Assembly: GCF_003325455.1 (NCBI RefSeq)
Contig: NZ_CP025198.1
Location: 2,852,001-2,916,000 of the forward strand
DNA length: 64,000 bases
Direction: 5' to 3'
Source: Acidipropionibacterium virtanenii
GTDB lineage: Bacteria; Actinomycetota; Actinomycetes; Propionibacteriales; Propionibacteriaceae
Part shown: positions 16,843 to 26,447 of the stretch, piece after piece
Layout of the letters: each line of letters starts with the position of its first letter
Position numbering within the stretch: the first letter of the stretch is position 1
Position numbers and translations under genes: made by a program
The notes under the pieces: model-generated
Seen by the model: the letters and a program-made list of their open reading frames with translations, nothing else
Databases searched by the model: none
Told to the model about the DNA's origin: nothing

Positions 16843-18525
16843 TCAGGAACGCCTTGCCCGGTACCAGCTCACCAGCCCCTGGGTGGAGGAGTCCTGGGAG
16901 GCCAGCGCGGCGTCGTCACCGGAGACCGCGGGGGCGATCTCCAGGGCGAGTTTCTTGCCCAGCTCCACACCCCACTGGTCGAAGGAGTCGATGCCCCACA
17001 CCGTGCCCTCGACGAAGGTGATGTGCTCGTAGAGGGCGATGAGCTCGCCGAGGATCTTCGGGGAGAGCTCGTCGGCCAGGATCGAGGTGGTCGGGCGGTC
17101 ACCGGAGAAGACCCGGGCGGGGACGATATTCGCCGGGGTCCCCTCGGCCTCGACCTCGGCTGCGGTCTTGCCGAAGGCCAGGGCCGCGGTCTGGGCGAAG
17201 AAGTTCGACAGGAAGAGTTCGTGGACGTCGGTGCCGCCGTCCTTGGTGGGATGGGTCGGATTGGCCACCGCGATGAAGTCGGCGGGGATCACCCGGGTGC
17301 CCTGGTGGATCAGCTGGTAGAAGGCGTGCTGGCCGTTGGTGCCGGGCTCGCCCCAGAAGATCTCTCCGGTCTGGCAGGTGACGGGGGTGCCGTCCCAGCG
17401 CACCGACTTGCCGTTGGACTCCATGGTGAGCTGCTGCAGGTAGGCCGGGAAGCGGTGCATGTACTGCGAGTAGGGCAGCACGGCGTGGGAGTGGGCGTTC
17501 CAGAAGTTGACGTACCAGATGTTGAGCAGCCCCATCAGCAGGGGCACGTTCTGCTCGGGCGCGGCGGTGGCGAAGTGCTCGTCGATGGCGTGGAAACCCG
17601 ACAGGAAGTCGGCGAACCCCTCGGGGCCGATGGCCACCGCCAGGGCCGTGCCGACCGCCGAGTCGACGGAGTAGCGCCCGCCCACCCAGGACCAGAACCC
17701 GAAGGCGTTTGCCGGGTCGATGCCGAACGCGGCCACCCGGTCCAGGGCGGTGGAGACGGCGACGAAGTGCTTGGCCACCGCAGCGTTGCGAGCCTCCTCG
17801 GTGTCCTCGACGGCGCCGGCCGCGACCAGTCCGTCGAGCAGCCAGGTGCGCACGCAGCGGGCGTTGGTGAGGGTCTCCAGAGTGGTGAAGGTCTTGGAGG
17901 CGACGATCACCAGGGTGGTCTCGGGATCGAGATCCGCGGTCTTGACGGCGGCGTCGGTGGGATCGATGTTGGAGATGAAACGGCACTCCAGGCCGTCCTG
18001 GACGTAGGGCCTGAGGGCCTCGTAGGCCATCACCGGGCCCAGATCCGAGCCGCCGATGCCGATATTGACGATGGTGCGGATCGGCTTGCCGGTGGCACCC
18101 TTCCACTCGCCGGAGCGCACCTGGCGGGCGAAGTCGTAGATCCGCTCGAGCACCTCGTGGACGTCGGCCACGGCGTCCTGCCCGTCGACGGTCAGTGAGT
18201 CGCCGGCCGGACGGCGCAGCGCGGTGTGCAGGACGGCGCGGTCCTCGGTGACGTTGATGTGCTCACCGGAGTACATGGCGTCGCGGCGGGCAGGGATGCG
18301 GACCTGATCGGCCAGCTCGAGCAGAGCGTCGCGCACCTCATCGGTGAGGAGGTTCTTGGACAGGTCGACGTGGAGGTCGGCGGCCTCGAAGGTGTAGCGC
18401 TGCGCGCGACCGGGATCGGCGTCGAACCAGCGGCGCAGCACGTGCGGCCCGTCGACGATGGTGGGCTGGAGCTGGGCGAGCTTGTCCCATGCGGGGGTGG
18501 AGGTGGCATCAACCGGTGTCGTCAT
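16843..18525 (-). CDS. pgi: Glucose-6-phosphate isomerase
   Basis: A 560-residue cytosolic enzyme interconverting glucose-6-phosphate and fructose-6-phosphate, the glycolytic step after ppgK. Signatures are [51 protein letters not shown], and [16 protein letters not shown]. The length matches the long bacterial/eukaryotic PGI form. ATG 18525 is preferred over GTG 18531 because TAGGCT (18532-18537) sits six bases before it, which suggests a leaderless transcript. Confidence 0.97.
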   Translation of the reverse strand: MTTPVDATSTPAWDKLAQLQPTIVDGPHVLRRWFDADPGRAQRYTFEAADLHVDLSKNLLTDEVRDALLELADQVRIPARRDAMYSGEHINVTEDRAVLHTALRRPAGDSLTVDGQDAVADVHEVLERIYDFARQVRSGEWKGATGKPIRTIVNIGIGGSDLGPVMAYEALRPYVQDGLECRFISNIDPTDAAVKTADLDPETTLVIVASKTFTTLETLTNARCVRTWLLDGLVAAGAVEDTEEARNAAVAKHFVAVSTALDRVAAFGIDPANAFGFWSWVGGRYSVDSAVGTALAVAIGPEGFADFLSGFHAIDEHFATAAPEQNVPLLMGLLNIWYVNFWNAHSHAVLPYSQYMHRFPAYLQQLTMESNGKSVRWDGTPVTCQTGEIFWGEPGTNGQHAFYQLIHQGTRVIPADFIAVANPTHPTKDGGTDVHELFLSNFFAQTAALAFGKTAAEVEAEGTPANIVPARVFSGDRPTTSILADELSPKILGELIALYEHITFVEGTVWGIDSFDQWGVELGKKLALEIAPAVSGDDAALASQDSSTQGLVSWYRARRS

Positions 18526-18613
18526 GACCACAGCCTAGACAACCCGCGAGCACATCCGGGAGGGTAATGGCGCAGTACTGCCCGGTACGGCATTGGGGGT
18601 GACGCCCGGCGGT

Positions 18614-19270
18614 TCAGGCCCTCTCGTCGGCGATGACCGCCAGCACCGATCGGCAGCGCTCGCGCAGGGCCGGCAGGGCGGCGTCGGTACAGGCGTCGCC
18701 CACCAGGATCTCGTCCAGGCAGGCCGCCGGCGCCCCCGCCGAGATCCACTTGCGCAGCGCGTAGCTGCCGACGCCGCCGCGCGGCAGGCAGGGAACGCCG
18801 GGGACCAGTTCTGCAAGGGCGGGGCCGTAGGTGGCCGAGCCGATGTCGGCGGGAACCACCTGGACGGCGTCCGCGCCGGCGGCCCAGACCGCACGGATCT
18901 CGGTGGGCGTCAGGGCATCGGGAGCGGCGGGGACACCGGCCTCGCGCAGGGCGGCCAGCACAGCCGCGCCGGGGCCGAGTGGCAGGGCGAACTCGATGCC
19001 GGCCGCGATGAGATCGTCGACGCTCCCGGGGTCGACGGGGCCGTGGACGCCGAAGCTGCCGCGGGCCCCGAAGACGGTGCGCAGTGCGATGAGCCGCTCG
19101 AGATCGCCGGCGGGCAGACTGAACACCTGGATGCCCTCCTGGAGCATCACCTCGACCGGGGCCATCATGGTGGCGACCGGCTCGTCGGGCAGGACCGCCA
19201 CGACCTGACTGGACAGCATCCGTGCTGGAAGTGGAAGGCGTCGCGAATCGGATGCCGGCAGCGAACTCAT
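18614..19270 (-). CDS. Degenerate KDPG/KHG aldolase-like protein
   Basis: A 218-residue (beta/alpha)8 protein that follows the Eda fold strand by strand: ARMLSSQVVAVLPDE, GARGSFGVHGPVDPGSVDDLIAAGIEFALPLG, DALTPTEI, LPRGGVG. Two catalytic residues appear lost. Where Eda has the Schiff-base Lys in LKFFPA, this reads VQVVPA, and the Glu of the EVTLR strand is missing (GIQVFSLPAG). It may therefore bind a sugar acid or be a paralog with a new role and not an aldolase. ATG 19270 starts the conserved part. It lies 88 bases upstream of pgi on the same strand. Confidence 0.72.
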   Translation of the reverse strand: MSSLPASDSRRLPLPARMLSSQVVAVLPDEPVATMMAPVEVMLQEGIQVFSLPAGDLERLIALRTVFGARGSFGVHGPVDPGSVDDLIAAGIEFALPLGPGAAVLAALREAGVPAAPDALTPTEIRAVWAAGADAVQVVPADIGSATYGPALAELVPGVPCLPRGGVGSYALRKWISAGAPAACLDEILVGDACTDAALPALRERCRSVLAVIADERA

Positions 19271-19356
19271 GGTCACATCATGCCCACCCGGGGACGCGCC
19301 CCCCAACTGAGCCCGTCGGATACCGTGGGCCCGTTACCGCAATGTGAGGAGACACC

Positions 19357-21951
19357 GTGCGACTGGCCGAGGCACTGGACGACATGCTGGACGGCCGCCC
19401 GCCCGTCGAGGCCGACCGGGGACGCAGGCCCGCCGGCTGGGACTCCCCCGGCGCCCGGCCGATCGACCCGGACATGGCCCTGGATCACATCGAGAGGGCG
19501 GTGTCCCGCGACGGCCTGACGATGTACGACCACCAGGAGGAGGCGATCCTGGAGATCCTCACCGGGTCCCACGTCATCGTCACCACCCCGACCGGCTCGG
19601 GAAAGTCCCTCATCGCCGCGGTCGCGCACTTCGCCTGCGTGGCCGGAGGGGGTCGCTCCTACTACACCGCACCCATCAAGGCCCTGGTCAGCGAGAAGTT
19701 CTTCGACCTGTGCGGGATATTCGGCGCCGCCCGGGTCGGCATGGTCACCGGGGACGCCTCGGTGAACGCCGACGCCCCGATCATCTGCTGCACCGCCGAG
19801 ATCCTCGCCAACATCGCGCTGCGCGAGGGCCGCCGCGCCGCCGTCGACCAGGTCGTGATGGACGAGTTCCACTTCATCGGCGACCCAGATCGCGGCTGGG
19901 CCTGGCAGGTGCCGCTCTCGGAGCTGCCCCAGGCCCAGCAGGTCATCATGAGCGCCACCCTGGGCGACGTCTCTCAACTCGCCGAGGACCTCACGTCGGC
20001 CACCGGGCGCCCGACCACCGTCATCGCCGGGGTCACCCGGCCGGTGCCGCTGATCTACGAGTGGTCGATCGAGTCCGACCACGACACCGTCGAGCAGCTC
20101 GTTGAGGAGCAGAAGGCCCCGGTCTACATCGTCCACCCCTCTCAGAAGGCGGCCCTGGAACGCGCCCAGTCGCTGACCTCGATGAAGCTGGTGAGCACCG
20201 AGGAACGTCACGGGATCGCCGCCGAGATCGCCGACTTCCGGTTCTCCAAGGGGTTCGGCTCCACGGTGCGCAAATTCATCACCTCGGGGATCGGCGTCCA
20301 TCACGCCGGGATGCTGCCCAAGTACCGCCGGCTGGTGGAGACCCTGGCCCAGCAGGGGCGTCTCAAGGTGATCTGCGGCACCGACACCCTCGGCGTGGGC
20401 ATCAACGTGCCGATCCGCACCGTGATGTTCATCGCCCTCACCAAGTTCGACGGGCGCCGGATGAGAGTGCTCAAGTCCCGCGAGTTCCACCAGATTGCGG
20501 GCCGGGCCGGGCGCGCCGGCTTCGACTCCGTCGGGTACGTGGTAGCCGAGGCCCCCGAGCACGTCGTCGCCAACGCGAAGGCCCTCGCCAAGGCCGGGGA
20601 TGATCCCAAGAAGCAGCGCAAGGTCAAGAAGCAGAAGGCCCCCGAGGGATTCATCAACTACGACGAGGAGACCTTCAAGAGGCTCATCGCCTCGACCCCC
20701 GAGACGCTGCACGCCCGGATGCGGATCACCGACGCCATGCTGCTCAATCTTCTGTCGCGCGACGAGGACACCGTCGTCGCCGTCCGACACCTGGTCGACG
20801 CCGCCACCTCCAGTCCGGCCGAGCGCAAGCGTCTCTACCGCCGGGCCGTCCAGCTGGGCCGGGCCCTGCTGCGCTCCGGGGTGGTGCATCGTCTGGACGA
20901 GCCGACGCCGGGCGGGCGGCGCTACGCCATGAACGAGGACCTCCAGGAGGACTTCGCCCTCAATCAGCCGCTCTCCGCCTTCGCCGCCGAGGCCATCGAG
21001 ACCCTCGATCCGGAATCGGCCACCCACGCCCTGGACGTCGTCTCGGTGATCGAGGCGACCCTCGACAACCCGATGACCATCCTCTACGCCCAGCAGCGGC
21101 TGGCCCGCGGAGAGGCCATCGGCGAGCTGAAGGCCGAGGGCTACGACTACGAGGACCGGATGGCCGCCGTCGAGGATGTCGAATGGCCCCGGCCGCTGGG
21201 CGAGACCCTCGACGCGCTCTTCGAGATCTTTGCACCGTCCCACCCCTGGGTGCCCGCCGACGCCCTGTCGCCGAAGTCGATCGTCCGCGACATGTACGAG
21301 CGGGCCATGACCTTCGGGGAGTTCTGCGCCTTCTACAAGGTGCAGCGCTCCGAGGGGCTGGTGCTGCGCTACCTCACCGACGCCTACCGGGCGCTGCGAC
21401 AGACCGTGCCGGAGGCCGAGCGCACTGAGGAGCTGAGTGATCTCATCTCCTGGCTGGGCGAGGTGATCCGGACCACCGACTCGTCACTCATCGACGAGTG
21501 GGAGGCGCTCACCCATCCCGAGGAGGCCGACGAGCCCGAGGAGGTGCGCCCGGCCCACACCTTCACCTCCAACCAGCGGGCCTTCCGGGTGGCGCTGCGC
21601 AATGCGATGTTCCGCAAGGTGATCCTGGCCGCCGACGACGACTTCGAGGGGCTGGCCGCTCTGGAACCCGAGGGATCACCGATGAAGGCCCGTGACTGGG
21701 AGGAGGCGCTGGGCTCCTACTGGGACGAGCACGAGGAGATCAACGACGGGCCAGACGCCCGCGCTCCGGCGATGCTGGTGATCGAGAACGAGTCGGGACG
21801 CCGGGACTCCCGAATCAGGCTGGTGCGCCAGATCATCGACGATCCCGCGGGCAATCACGACTGGTCGATCACCGCCACCGTCGATCTGGACGAGTGCGAC
21901 GAGGCCGACGACCTGGTGCTGCGCACCCGCGCGTTCTCAAGGCTGGATTGA
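19357..21951 (+). CDS. Ski2-like superfamily 2 RNA helicase with DUF3516
   Basis: An 864-residue ATP-dependent helicase. Walker A is TPTGSGKS (Lys about residue 83) and Walker B is DEFH (169-172), a variant of DEVH. Motif III is MSATLGD. The C-terminal RecA lobe has GVHHAGMLPKYRR and the QIAGRAGRAGFD motif. The remaining 400 residues form the DUF3516 region typical of actinobacterial members. Relatives unwind structured RNA. GTG start, with GAGGAG about seven bases upstream. A 2H-phosphoesterase gene follows after one base. Confidence 0.9.
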   Translation: MRLAEALDDMLDGRPPVEADRGRRPAGWDSPGARPIDPDMALDHIERAVSRDGLTMYDHQEEAILEILTGSHVIVTTPTGSGKSLIAAVAHFACVAGGGRSYYTAPIKALVSEKFFDLCGIFGAARVGMVTGDASVNADAPIICCTAEILANIALREGRRAAVDQVVMDEFHFIGDPDRGWAWQVPLSELPQAQQVIMSATLGDVSQLAEDLTSATGRPTTVIAGVTRPVPLIYEWSIESDHDTVEQLVEEQKAPVYIVHPSQKAALERAQSLTSMKLVSTEERHGIAAEIADFRFSKGFGSTVRKFITSGIGVHHAGMLPKYRRLVETLAQQGRLKVICGTDTLGVGINVPIRTVMFIALTKFDGRRMRVLKSREFHQIAGRAGRAGFDSVGYVVAEAPEHVVANAKALAKAGDDPKKQRKVKKQKAPEGFINYDEETFKRLIASTPETLHARMRITDAMLLNLLSRDEDTVVAVRHLVDAATSSPAERKRLYRRAVQLGRALLRSGVVHRLDEPTPGGRRYAMNEDLQEDFALNQPLSAFAAEAIETLDPESATHALDVVSVIEATLDNPMTILYAQQRLARGEAIGELKAEGYDYEDRMAAVEDVEWPRPLGETLDALFEIFAPSHPWVPADALSPKSIVRDMYERAMTFGEFCAFYKVQRSEGLVLRYLTDAYRALRQTVPEAERTEELSDLISWLGEVIRTTDSSLIDEWEALTHPEEADEPEEVRPAHTFTSNQRAFRVALRNAMFRKVILAADDDFEGLAALEPEGSPMKARDWEEALGSYWDEHEEINDGPDARAPAMLVIENESGRRDSRIRLVRQIIDDPAGNHDWSITATVDLDECDEADDLVLRTRAFSRLD

Positions 21952-21952
21952 G

Positions 21953-22477
21953 ATGTCCCTGTCGGTGTGCCTGCTCTTCGATCAGCGGACCGACCGCGCG
22001 CTGAGGGCCCTGTGGGGACGGCTGGAGTCGATCGGCGTCTCCACCCTGCTCACCCACACCCATGAGAAGCACCTGCCGCACCTGTCCTACGCCGTGCTGC
22101 GGAGCTGGGACATCGACCGGGTGATCGAGGCCGTGGCGTCACTGCCGGCCAGCACCCCGATCCCGCTTCACTTCGACACCGTGGGGCACTTCCACCGCGG
22201 CAGGGCTGCGCTGATCGCCGCGCCGTGCACCGACCTGCTGGACCGTCAGAAGAGGATGGTGTCCGCGCTGACGAGCACCGGCGCCGACCTGCACCACTAC
22301 TACCTGCCAGGACGCTGGGTGCCGCACACCGGCCTGGCCACCCACGTGAGAGCCGCCCAACTGGCCAGGATGACCTCCCTGGCCCACGACGTCCTGCCTT
22401 TGGACGCCACCGCGACAGGCGCCGCCATCATCGACTCCGGGACGGGCCTGCGCCATGATCTCGCGATCATCCCCTGA
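21953..22477 (+). CDS. 2H phosphoesterase (2'-5' RNA ligase family)
   Basis: A 174-residue protein with the two His motifs of the 2H superfamily: HLPHLSY near residue 41 and WVPHTGLA near residue 121, about 80 residues apart as expected. Family members open 2',3'-cyclic phosphates or 2'-5' links in RNA, or ligate tRNA halves. It begins one base after the helicase stop (TGAGATG), so the two are co-translated, and a joint RNA-processing or repair role is a reasonable inference. No partner kinase or ligase is seen. Confidence 0.83.
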   Translation: MSLSVCLLFDQRTDRALRALWGRLESIGVSTLLTHTHEKHLPHLSYAVLRSWDIDRVIEAVASLPASTPIPLHFDTVGHFHRGRAALIAAPCTDLLDRQKRMVSALTSTGADLHHYYLPGRWVPHTGLATHVRAAQLARMTSLAHDVLPLDATATGAAIIDSGTGLRHDLAIIP

Positions 22478-22518
22478 AGTGGGCATGATGGGAGGACTCG
22501 TGGAAAGGATGATTCGTC

Positions 22519-22980
22519 GTGGAACTCACCAGTACCTCCATCGCCGACGGCCAGCCGATCGACAGCCGTTACGCCCACCCCAATGTGGGCGGCGCCAATG
22601 TGATCCCCGAGCTCTCGTGGACCCGGGGACCGGTCGGCACCAAGTCGTACGCCATCACCATCTACGATCCCGACGCCCCCACCGGATCGGGATTCTGGCA
22701 CTGGATCCTCGCCGACATCCCGGCCGACGTCACCGGGATACCTGAGGGCGGACCACTGCCCGAGGGGGTGCGGCAGTGGGTCAATGATGCGCAGGAGAAG
22801 GGCTACTCCGGTCCCTTCCCGCCCCCCGGCCCCTCCCACCGCTACATCCACACCGTCCATGCCATGCCCGTCGAGCACCTGCCTGTCGACGACGACGCCG
22901 CCAACGTCCAGGTGAGGTTCGCCATCCACACCTCCGAAGTGGCACGGGCCGGCGTGACCGGCACCTATCAGGTCGACTGA
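22519..22980 (+). CDS. YbhB/YbcL-type PEBP-like protein
   Basis: A 153-residue phosphatidylethanolamine-binding-protein fold. The family signature DPDAPTGSGFWHW is near residues 54-66, and GPFPPPGPSHRYIHTVHA follows with the ligand-pocket His. Bacterial YbhB members are cytosolic with no known reaction. The GTG start at 22519 has AAAGGA about ten bases upstream. It follows the helicase/2H pair by 41 bases and may be in the same transcript. Confidence 0.88.
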   Translation: MELTSTSIADGQPIDSRYAHPNVGGANVIPELSWTRGPVGTKSYAITIYDPDAPTGSGFWHWILADIPADVTGIPEGGPLPEGVRQWVNDAQEKGYSGPFPPPGPSHRYIHTVHAMPVEHLPVDDDAANVQVRFAIHTSEVARAGVTGTYQVD

Positions 22981-23003
22981 CGCGGCCCTGACAGACTGGG
23001 GTC

Positions 23004-24206
23004 ATGACACCTCCCCGACGCCGCGGATCCGTACGCGCCCTCCCGGCACTGATCGTGGCACTGCTGCTGATGCTCTCCGGCGCCCCGATCGCGACGGCGG
23101 CCTCCCCGACTCCCGAGGCTCAGAACCTGCGCGGGCCGGGAGTGGGCTGGAAGGCCGATCCGGTGGCGTCGGGGAAGGCGTCCACCCAGCCCTGCGCCTC
23201 GGTGCTCTTCATCGGGGTGCGCGGATCGGGCGAGGAGAAGCCCTACGGGAAGACCATCACCGGGGTGCGCGACGGCCTGGCCGCGCGCTGGGCCGGCCGC
23301 GGATCGGTGCGTCAGGTGTGGCTGGACTACCCGGCCGTCGACCCTCACACCCTCAAGGACGACTCGCTGAGCGCCCTACTCTTCGACGAGAAGATGCCCT
23401 CCACCAAGTACTTCGACTCGGCCGACATCGGCGCCACCAGACTCGCCTCACTGCTTCGCTCGCAGGGGAAGCGCTGCCCCTCCGAATGGGTGGTGCTCGC
23501 CGGCTACTCCCAGGGCGCCCAGGCCATCACATCGGCCCTCGCCCAGACCGATGTGAGCGCCCGTCTGGCCGGGGCGATCCTGGCCGGGAACCCGTCGCAC
23601 TACCCGGGGCAGAACGTTCAGGAGCTCTCGGGCAGCGCCCCGCTCACCGCCGTCGGACTGGCCGCCCTGCTCTACGACCTGCGCGCCCACGCGGCTGCTG
23701 TCGGGGGCAGCCGCGACGAGCAGGTCAAGGAGCTCATCCAGGCCACCATCGATCTCCACAACGGCGACCAGAACCTCATCGAGCTGCGCAGCGCCATGAA
23801 CCGGGCGAAGGCCGTGGTGCCGGCGGGCGCCTATCCCGCCACCTATTCAATCTGCCAGAGCGGTGATCCGGTCTGCGACGCCGCCCCGGCGATGACGCGC
23901 ATCCTCTCGGTGCAGAGCACCTGGGAGGAGGAGCTCCGCAAGGCCAGCAGTGCGCACGCCGTCTACACCCCGGCGGTCATGAAGTCCTCGCTCAACGCCA
24001 CCGCGAACAGGATGAACGCCGTCGCCCGGGCCGCGTCCAAGGGCCATCCGGTGCCCCGGGGCCAGCAGGTGCGGGTCGCGGTGGGTCGCTGGGGACCGCT
24101 GCAGATCGGGGTCGCGGTGGGCGCGGGCGTCGTCGGAGTGGCGCTGGGCTTCGGGGCGGCGACGCTGAAGGGACGATGCCGGCGCAAGTCTCTCGCCAGA
24201 TCCTGA
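23004..24206 (+). CDS. Secreted, membrane-anchored cutinase-family hydrolase
   Basis: A 400-residue exported serine esterase. A signal peptide (residues 1-33, ending ATAA) leads into the cutinase domain with oxyanion region FIGVRGSGE, nucleophile GYSQG (Ser in VVLAGYSQGAQ), catalytic Asp in GDPVCDA, and a His candidate in SSAHAVYTP. A C-terminal transmembrane helix (QIGVAVGAGVVGVALGFGA) and basic tail would anchor it. Actinobacterial cutinase-like enzymes cleave lipids and esters; the substrate is unknown. An insertion of about 70 residues between the Ser and Asp motifs makes it longer than typical (about 220 residues). Confidence 0.85.
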   Translation: MTPPRRRGSVRALPALIVALLLMLSGAPIATAASPTPEAQNLRGPGVGWKADPVASGKASTQPCASVLFIGVRGSGEEKPYGKTITGVRDGLAARWAGRGSVRQVWLDYPAVDPHTLKDDSLSALLFDEKMPSTKYFDSADIGATRLASLLRSQGKRCPSEWVVLAGYSQGAQAITSALAQTDVSARLAGAILAGNPSHYPGQNVQELSGSAPLTAVGLAALLYDLRAHAAAVGGSRDEQVKELIQATIDLHNGDQNLIELRSAMNRAKAVVPAGAYPATYSICQSGDPVCDAAPAMTRILSVQSTWEEELRKASSAHAVYTPAVMKSSLNATANRMNAVARAASKGHPVPRGQQVRVAVGRWGPLQIGVAVGAGVVGVALGFGAATLKGRCRRKSLARS

Positions 24207-24215
24207 GACTCGCTC

Positions 24216-24911
24216 TCACAGGGTGAACAGCCAGGATCCGGTGGCGACCGCCACCCCGGCGTCGGTCAGCAGCAGTGCTCCGAAGAGACCGGCGACGACC
24301 GCGACGGTGCGCCGCACGGCCAGGGCGTGCCGGTTCATCACATCGTCGACGAGACGGCCCACCCGGGCCGGGCCGGCCGCCAGGTATCCGACCACCAGGA
24401 CGATGAGCAGGCTGTGGCTGCACACCACCCAGATCGACGCCTCCAGGGCGGCCCAGCTGGCCCTCGGCCATCTCGCGGCGTGGACCACCATCGCCCAGAA
24501 GGCGGGATCGGCCAACGAGGACAGCCCGACGATCAGGCCACTGAGAGCCAGCGCCGGGACCGCCCCGGACCGTGGCCGGGCCCGGCCGGGCTCCTCCTTG
24601 CGGGTCTGGAGACGCGGATAGACCAGTGCCCAGATCACCAGAGCAGCACCGACCAGCGCGACCGCCACGAGCCAGACGGGATGCGGCACATGGGGCGGGT
24701 GGATGCCGGCTTCACGGCCCAGGGCCGCCAACCCGAGCGGACCTGCCAGAGCGAAGACCTCGGAGGTGAGCACCGCGGCGGCCCCGAGGGAGACGACCCC
24801 CCGGCGTCCGGCCCCCAACCCCAGGGCCGCCACCAGCGCGACGGAGCCGAGCGGGTCGAACCCCGCGATGCCGAGCGCCAGAGCCCCGATGAGCAGATGG
24901 ATCACCGACAC
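24216..24911 (-). CDS. GAP/Sap-type (LysE-like) membrane protein
   Basis: A 231-residue integral membrane protein with about six helices. The N-terminal helix IHLLIGALALGIAGFDPLGSVALVAALG matches the start of the GAP (peptidoglycolipid addressing) proteins, LysE-superfamily relatives common in Actinobacteria. A charged loop (YPRLQTRKEEPGRARPRSG) separates helices 3 and 4. In mycobacteria the family is involved in exporting lipids. It is convergent with the cutinase gene (nine bases apart), so a joint lipid role is conceivable but unsupported. Start GTG 24911. Confidence 0.7.
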   Translation of the reverse strand: MSVIHLLIGALALGIAGFDPLGSVALVAALGLGAGRRGVVSLGAAAVLTSEVFALAGPLGLAALGREAGIHPPHVPHPVWLVAVALVGAALVIWALVYPRLQTRKEEPGRARPRSGAVPALALSGLIVGLSSLADPAFWAMVVHAARWPRASWAALEASIWVVCSHSLLIVLVVGYLAAGPARVGRLVDDVMNRHALAVRRTVAVVAGLFGALLLTDAGVAVATGSWLFTL

Positions 24912-25114
24912 ACTGTCCCACGCGGCAGCCTCGCGCGACGACCGGGCGCGGCGGTGTGTCCCGTCGTCAGGGGCGTGCTCGGAGGTCTCGGGCGCCCGAC
25001 GCGGGGGCTCCGGGGCCCGGTCGGCGTCGACGGGCGCCTCATGCGGTCCCGATTTTTCACGACCGCTCCGGTTGTGCTATTTTTTCCGGGTTGGATTCGC
25101 CCGGCGGGTCCGAT

Positions 25115-25197
25115 GCGCGAGTGGCGGAATGGCAGACGCGCTGGCTTCAGGTGCCAGTGTCCCTTGGGACGTGGAGGTTCAACTCCTCTCTCGCGCA
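25115..25197 (+). tRNA. tRNA-Leu (anticodon CAG)
   Basis: A class II tRNA of 83 bases with a long variable arm. The acceptor stem is GCGCGAG paired with CTCGCGC, the anticodon stem is CTGGC/GCCAG, and the seven-base loop TTCAGGT puts CAG at 34-36. The variable arm is GTCCCTTGGGAC. The T arm is GGAGG-TTCAACT-CCTCT, and the discriminator is A. The CCA end is not encoded. A classic terminator follows. Confidence 0.96.
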
Positions 25198-25205
25198 CAG
25201 CAGCG

Positions 25206-25245
25206 AAACCCCGCTGACGAGGATGAACACCCGTCAGCGGGGTTT
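25206..25245 (+). terminator. Rho-independent terminator of tRNA-Leu
   Basis: A 14-bp perfect stem (25206-25219 with 25232-25245) around a 12-base loop. The right arm ends in GGGGTTT and is followed by CTCATTTC. It ends the tRNA transcript nine bases after the gene. Confidence 0.88.
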
Positions 25246-25320
25246 CTCATTTCTACGGTCATCCTCGGGCGGGCCCGCGCGTAGGCTCGACGACGAGACC
25301 CACGACGTCAGGAGGATCCG

Positions 25321-26181
25321 TTGAAGTACCGCAATCTCGGCCCCTACAAGGCCAGCGCCATCTCCTACGGCAATATGCCGCTGTCGATCGAGGGACGTCC
25401 CGACCGCGCCACCGCCATCGACGTCATCCACGCCGCCCTGGATGCCGGCGTCACCCATATCGACACCGCCTGGGCCTACTACCCTTCGGGCGAGGAGCCG
25501 CAGTACGGCGAGGGACTTGCCGCGGAGGCCCTGGCCAGCTGGGACGGCGACCGGTCGGAGATCACCATCGCCACCAAGGTGGGCCACTACCGCAACTTCA
25601 CCGACGGCGAGCCCACCTGGGGCGTCGACGACGAGCCCGACCACCTCAAGCAGAACGCCCACGAGTCCGCCCGAGCGCTGGGCGTCGACACTATCGATCT
25701 GCTGTACTCCCACCGCCCCTCCCCCGACGTCCCCTACGAGAAGGTGATCGGCGCGCTGGCCGACCTGCTCGACGAGGGATTCGCCAGGGTCGTCGGCATC
25801 TCCAACGCCAACGAGGAGCAGATCCGGCTCGCGCACCGGATCCTCGGCGACCGGCTGGTCGCGGTCCAGAACCAGTTCTCCCCCGGTTTCCGCAGCTCCG
25901 AGCCGGAGATCGACGTCACCGGTGAGCTGGGCCTGGCCTTCGTGGCCTGGAGCCCGTTGGGCGGTTACCGCAAACCCCTCGACGAGCCGAAGTTCGCCCC
26001 CTTCCAGCAGGTGGCCGACGCCCGCGGCATCTCCCGCGCGCAGGTGATCCTGGCATGGGAGCTGGCCAAGGCACCCCATGTGATCCCGATCCCCGGATCG
26101 CACCGCAGCGCCACCATCCTGGACTCCCTCAAGGCCGCCGATCTGGACCTGACCGATGAGGAGCTCGCCCTCCTCGGCTGA
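25321..26181 (+). CDS. Aldo/keto reductase
   Basis: A 286-residue NADP-dependent oxidoreductase with a complete tetrad: Asp and Tyr in HIDTAWAYY, Lys in IATKVGHYR, His in LYSHRPSP. The cofactor motif is IPIPGSHRSATI. It begins at TTG 25321 with a strong GGAGG site (25311-25315), which decides the unusual start. Of the three aldo/keto reductases in the window this one resembles the YajO/perakine-reductase side of the family. A strong terminator follows the stop. The substrate is not assignable. Confidence 0.9.
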   Translation: MKYRNLGPYKASAISYGNMPLSIEGRPDRATAIDVIHAALDAGVTHIDTAWAYYPSGEEPQYGEGLAAEALASWDGDRSEITIATKVGHYRNFTDGEPTWGVDDEPDHLKQNAHESARALGVDTIDLLYSHRPSPDVPYEKVIGALADLLDEGFARVVGISNANEEQIRLAHRILGDRLVAVQNQFSPGFRSSEPEIDVTGELGLAFVAWSPLGGYRKPLDEPKFAPFQQVADARGISRAQVILAWELAKAPHVIPIPGSHRSATILDSLKAADLDLTDEELALLG

Positions 26182-26200
26182 GGCACATCGGACCCACAAG

Positions 26201-26232
26201 AACCGCCCGGTCGTCTGGACCGGGCGGTTTTT
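26201..26232 (+). terminator. Rho-independent terminator
   Basis: A 12-bp perfect stem (26201-26212 with 26218-26229), a five-base loop and a TTTTT run at 26228-26232. It lies 20 bases after the aldo/keto reductase stop. Confidence 0.93.
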
Positions 26233-26447
26233 CATGCCTTCATGAAGGGAAGTTCTTGCTGTTCACATTTGGTTCACTCAATCTCTGAACCCTCAAGTCT
26301 CACGTGAGGTTTAGGGTTATGTCGCCTAGTCAGCGGCACATTCAGAAGTCTCTCCTGAGTCTTCTCAAACGAAGCCGTAGCATCGGCAAAGCCATTAGGA
26401 ATAGCCAGGTCGTGGCTCATGCGCCGCGGCGAACAGAAAGGTCGACA

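Noticed and set aside
19273-21243. 656-codon minus-strand frame opposite the helicase
   Set aside because: Antisense shadow in a high-GC genome; no motif, while the plus strand holds all helicase motifs.
26240-26447. c-di-AMP (ydaO) riboswitch before the CHAP gene
   Set aside because: The conserved GGGTGAATC-type and other blocks of that riboswitch are not present.
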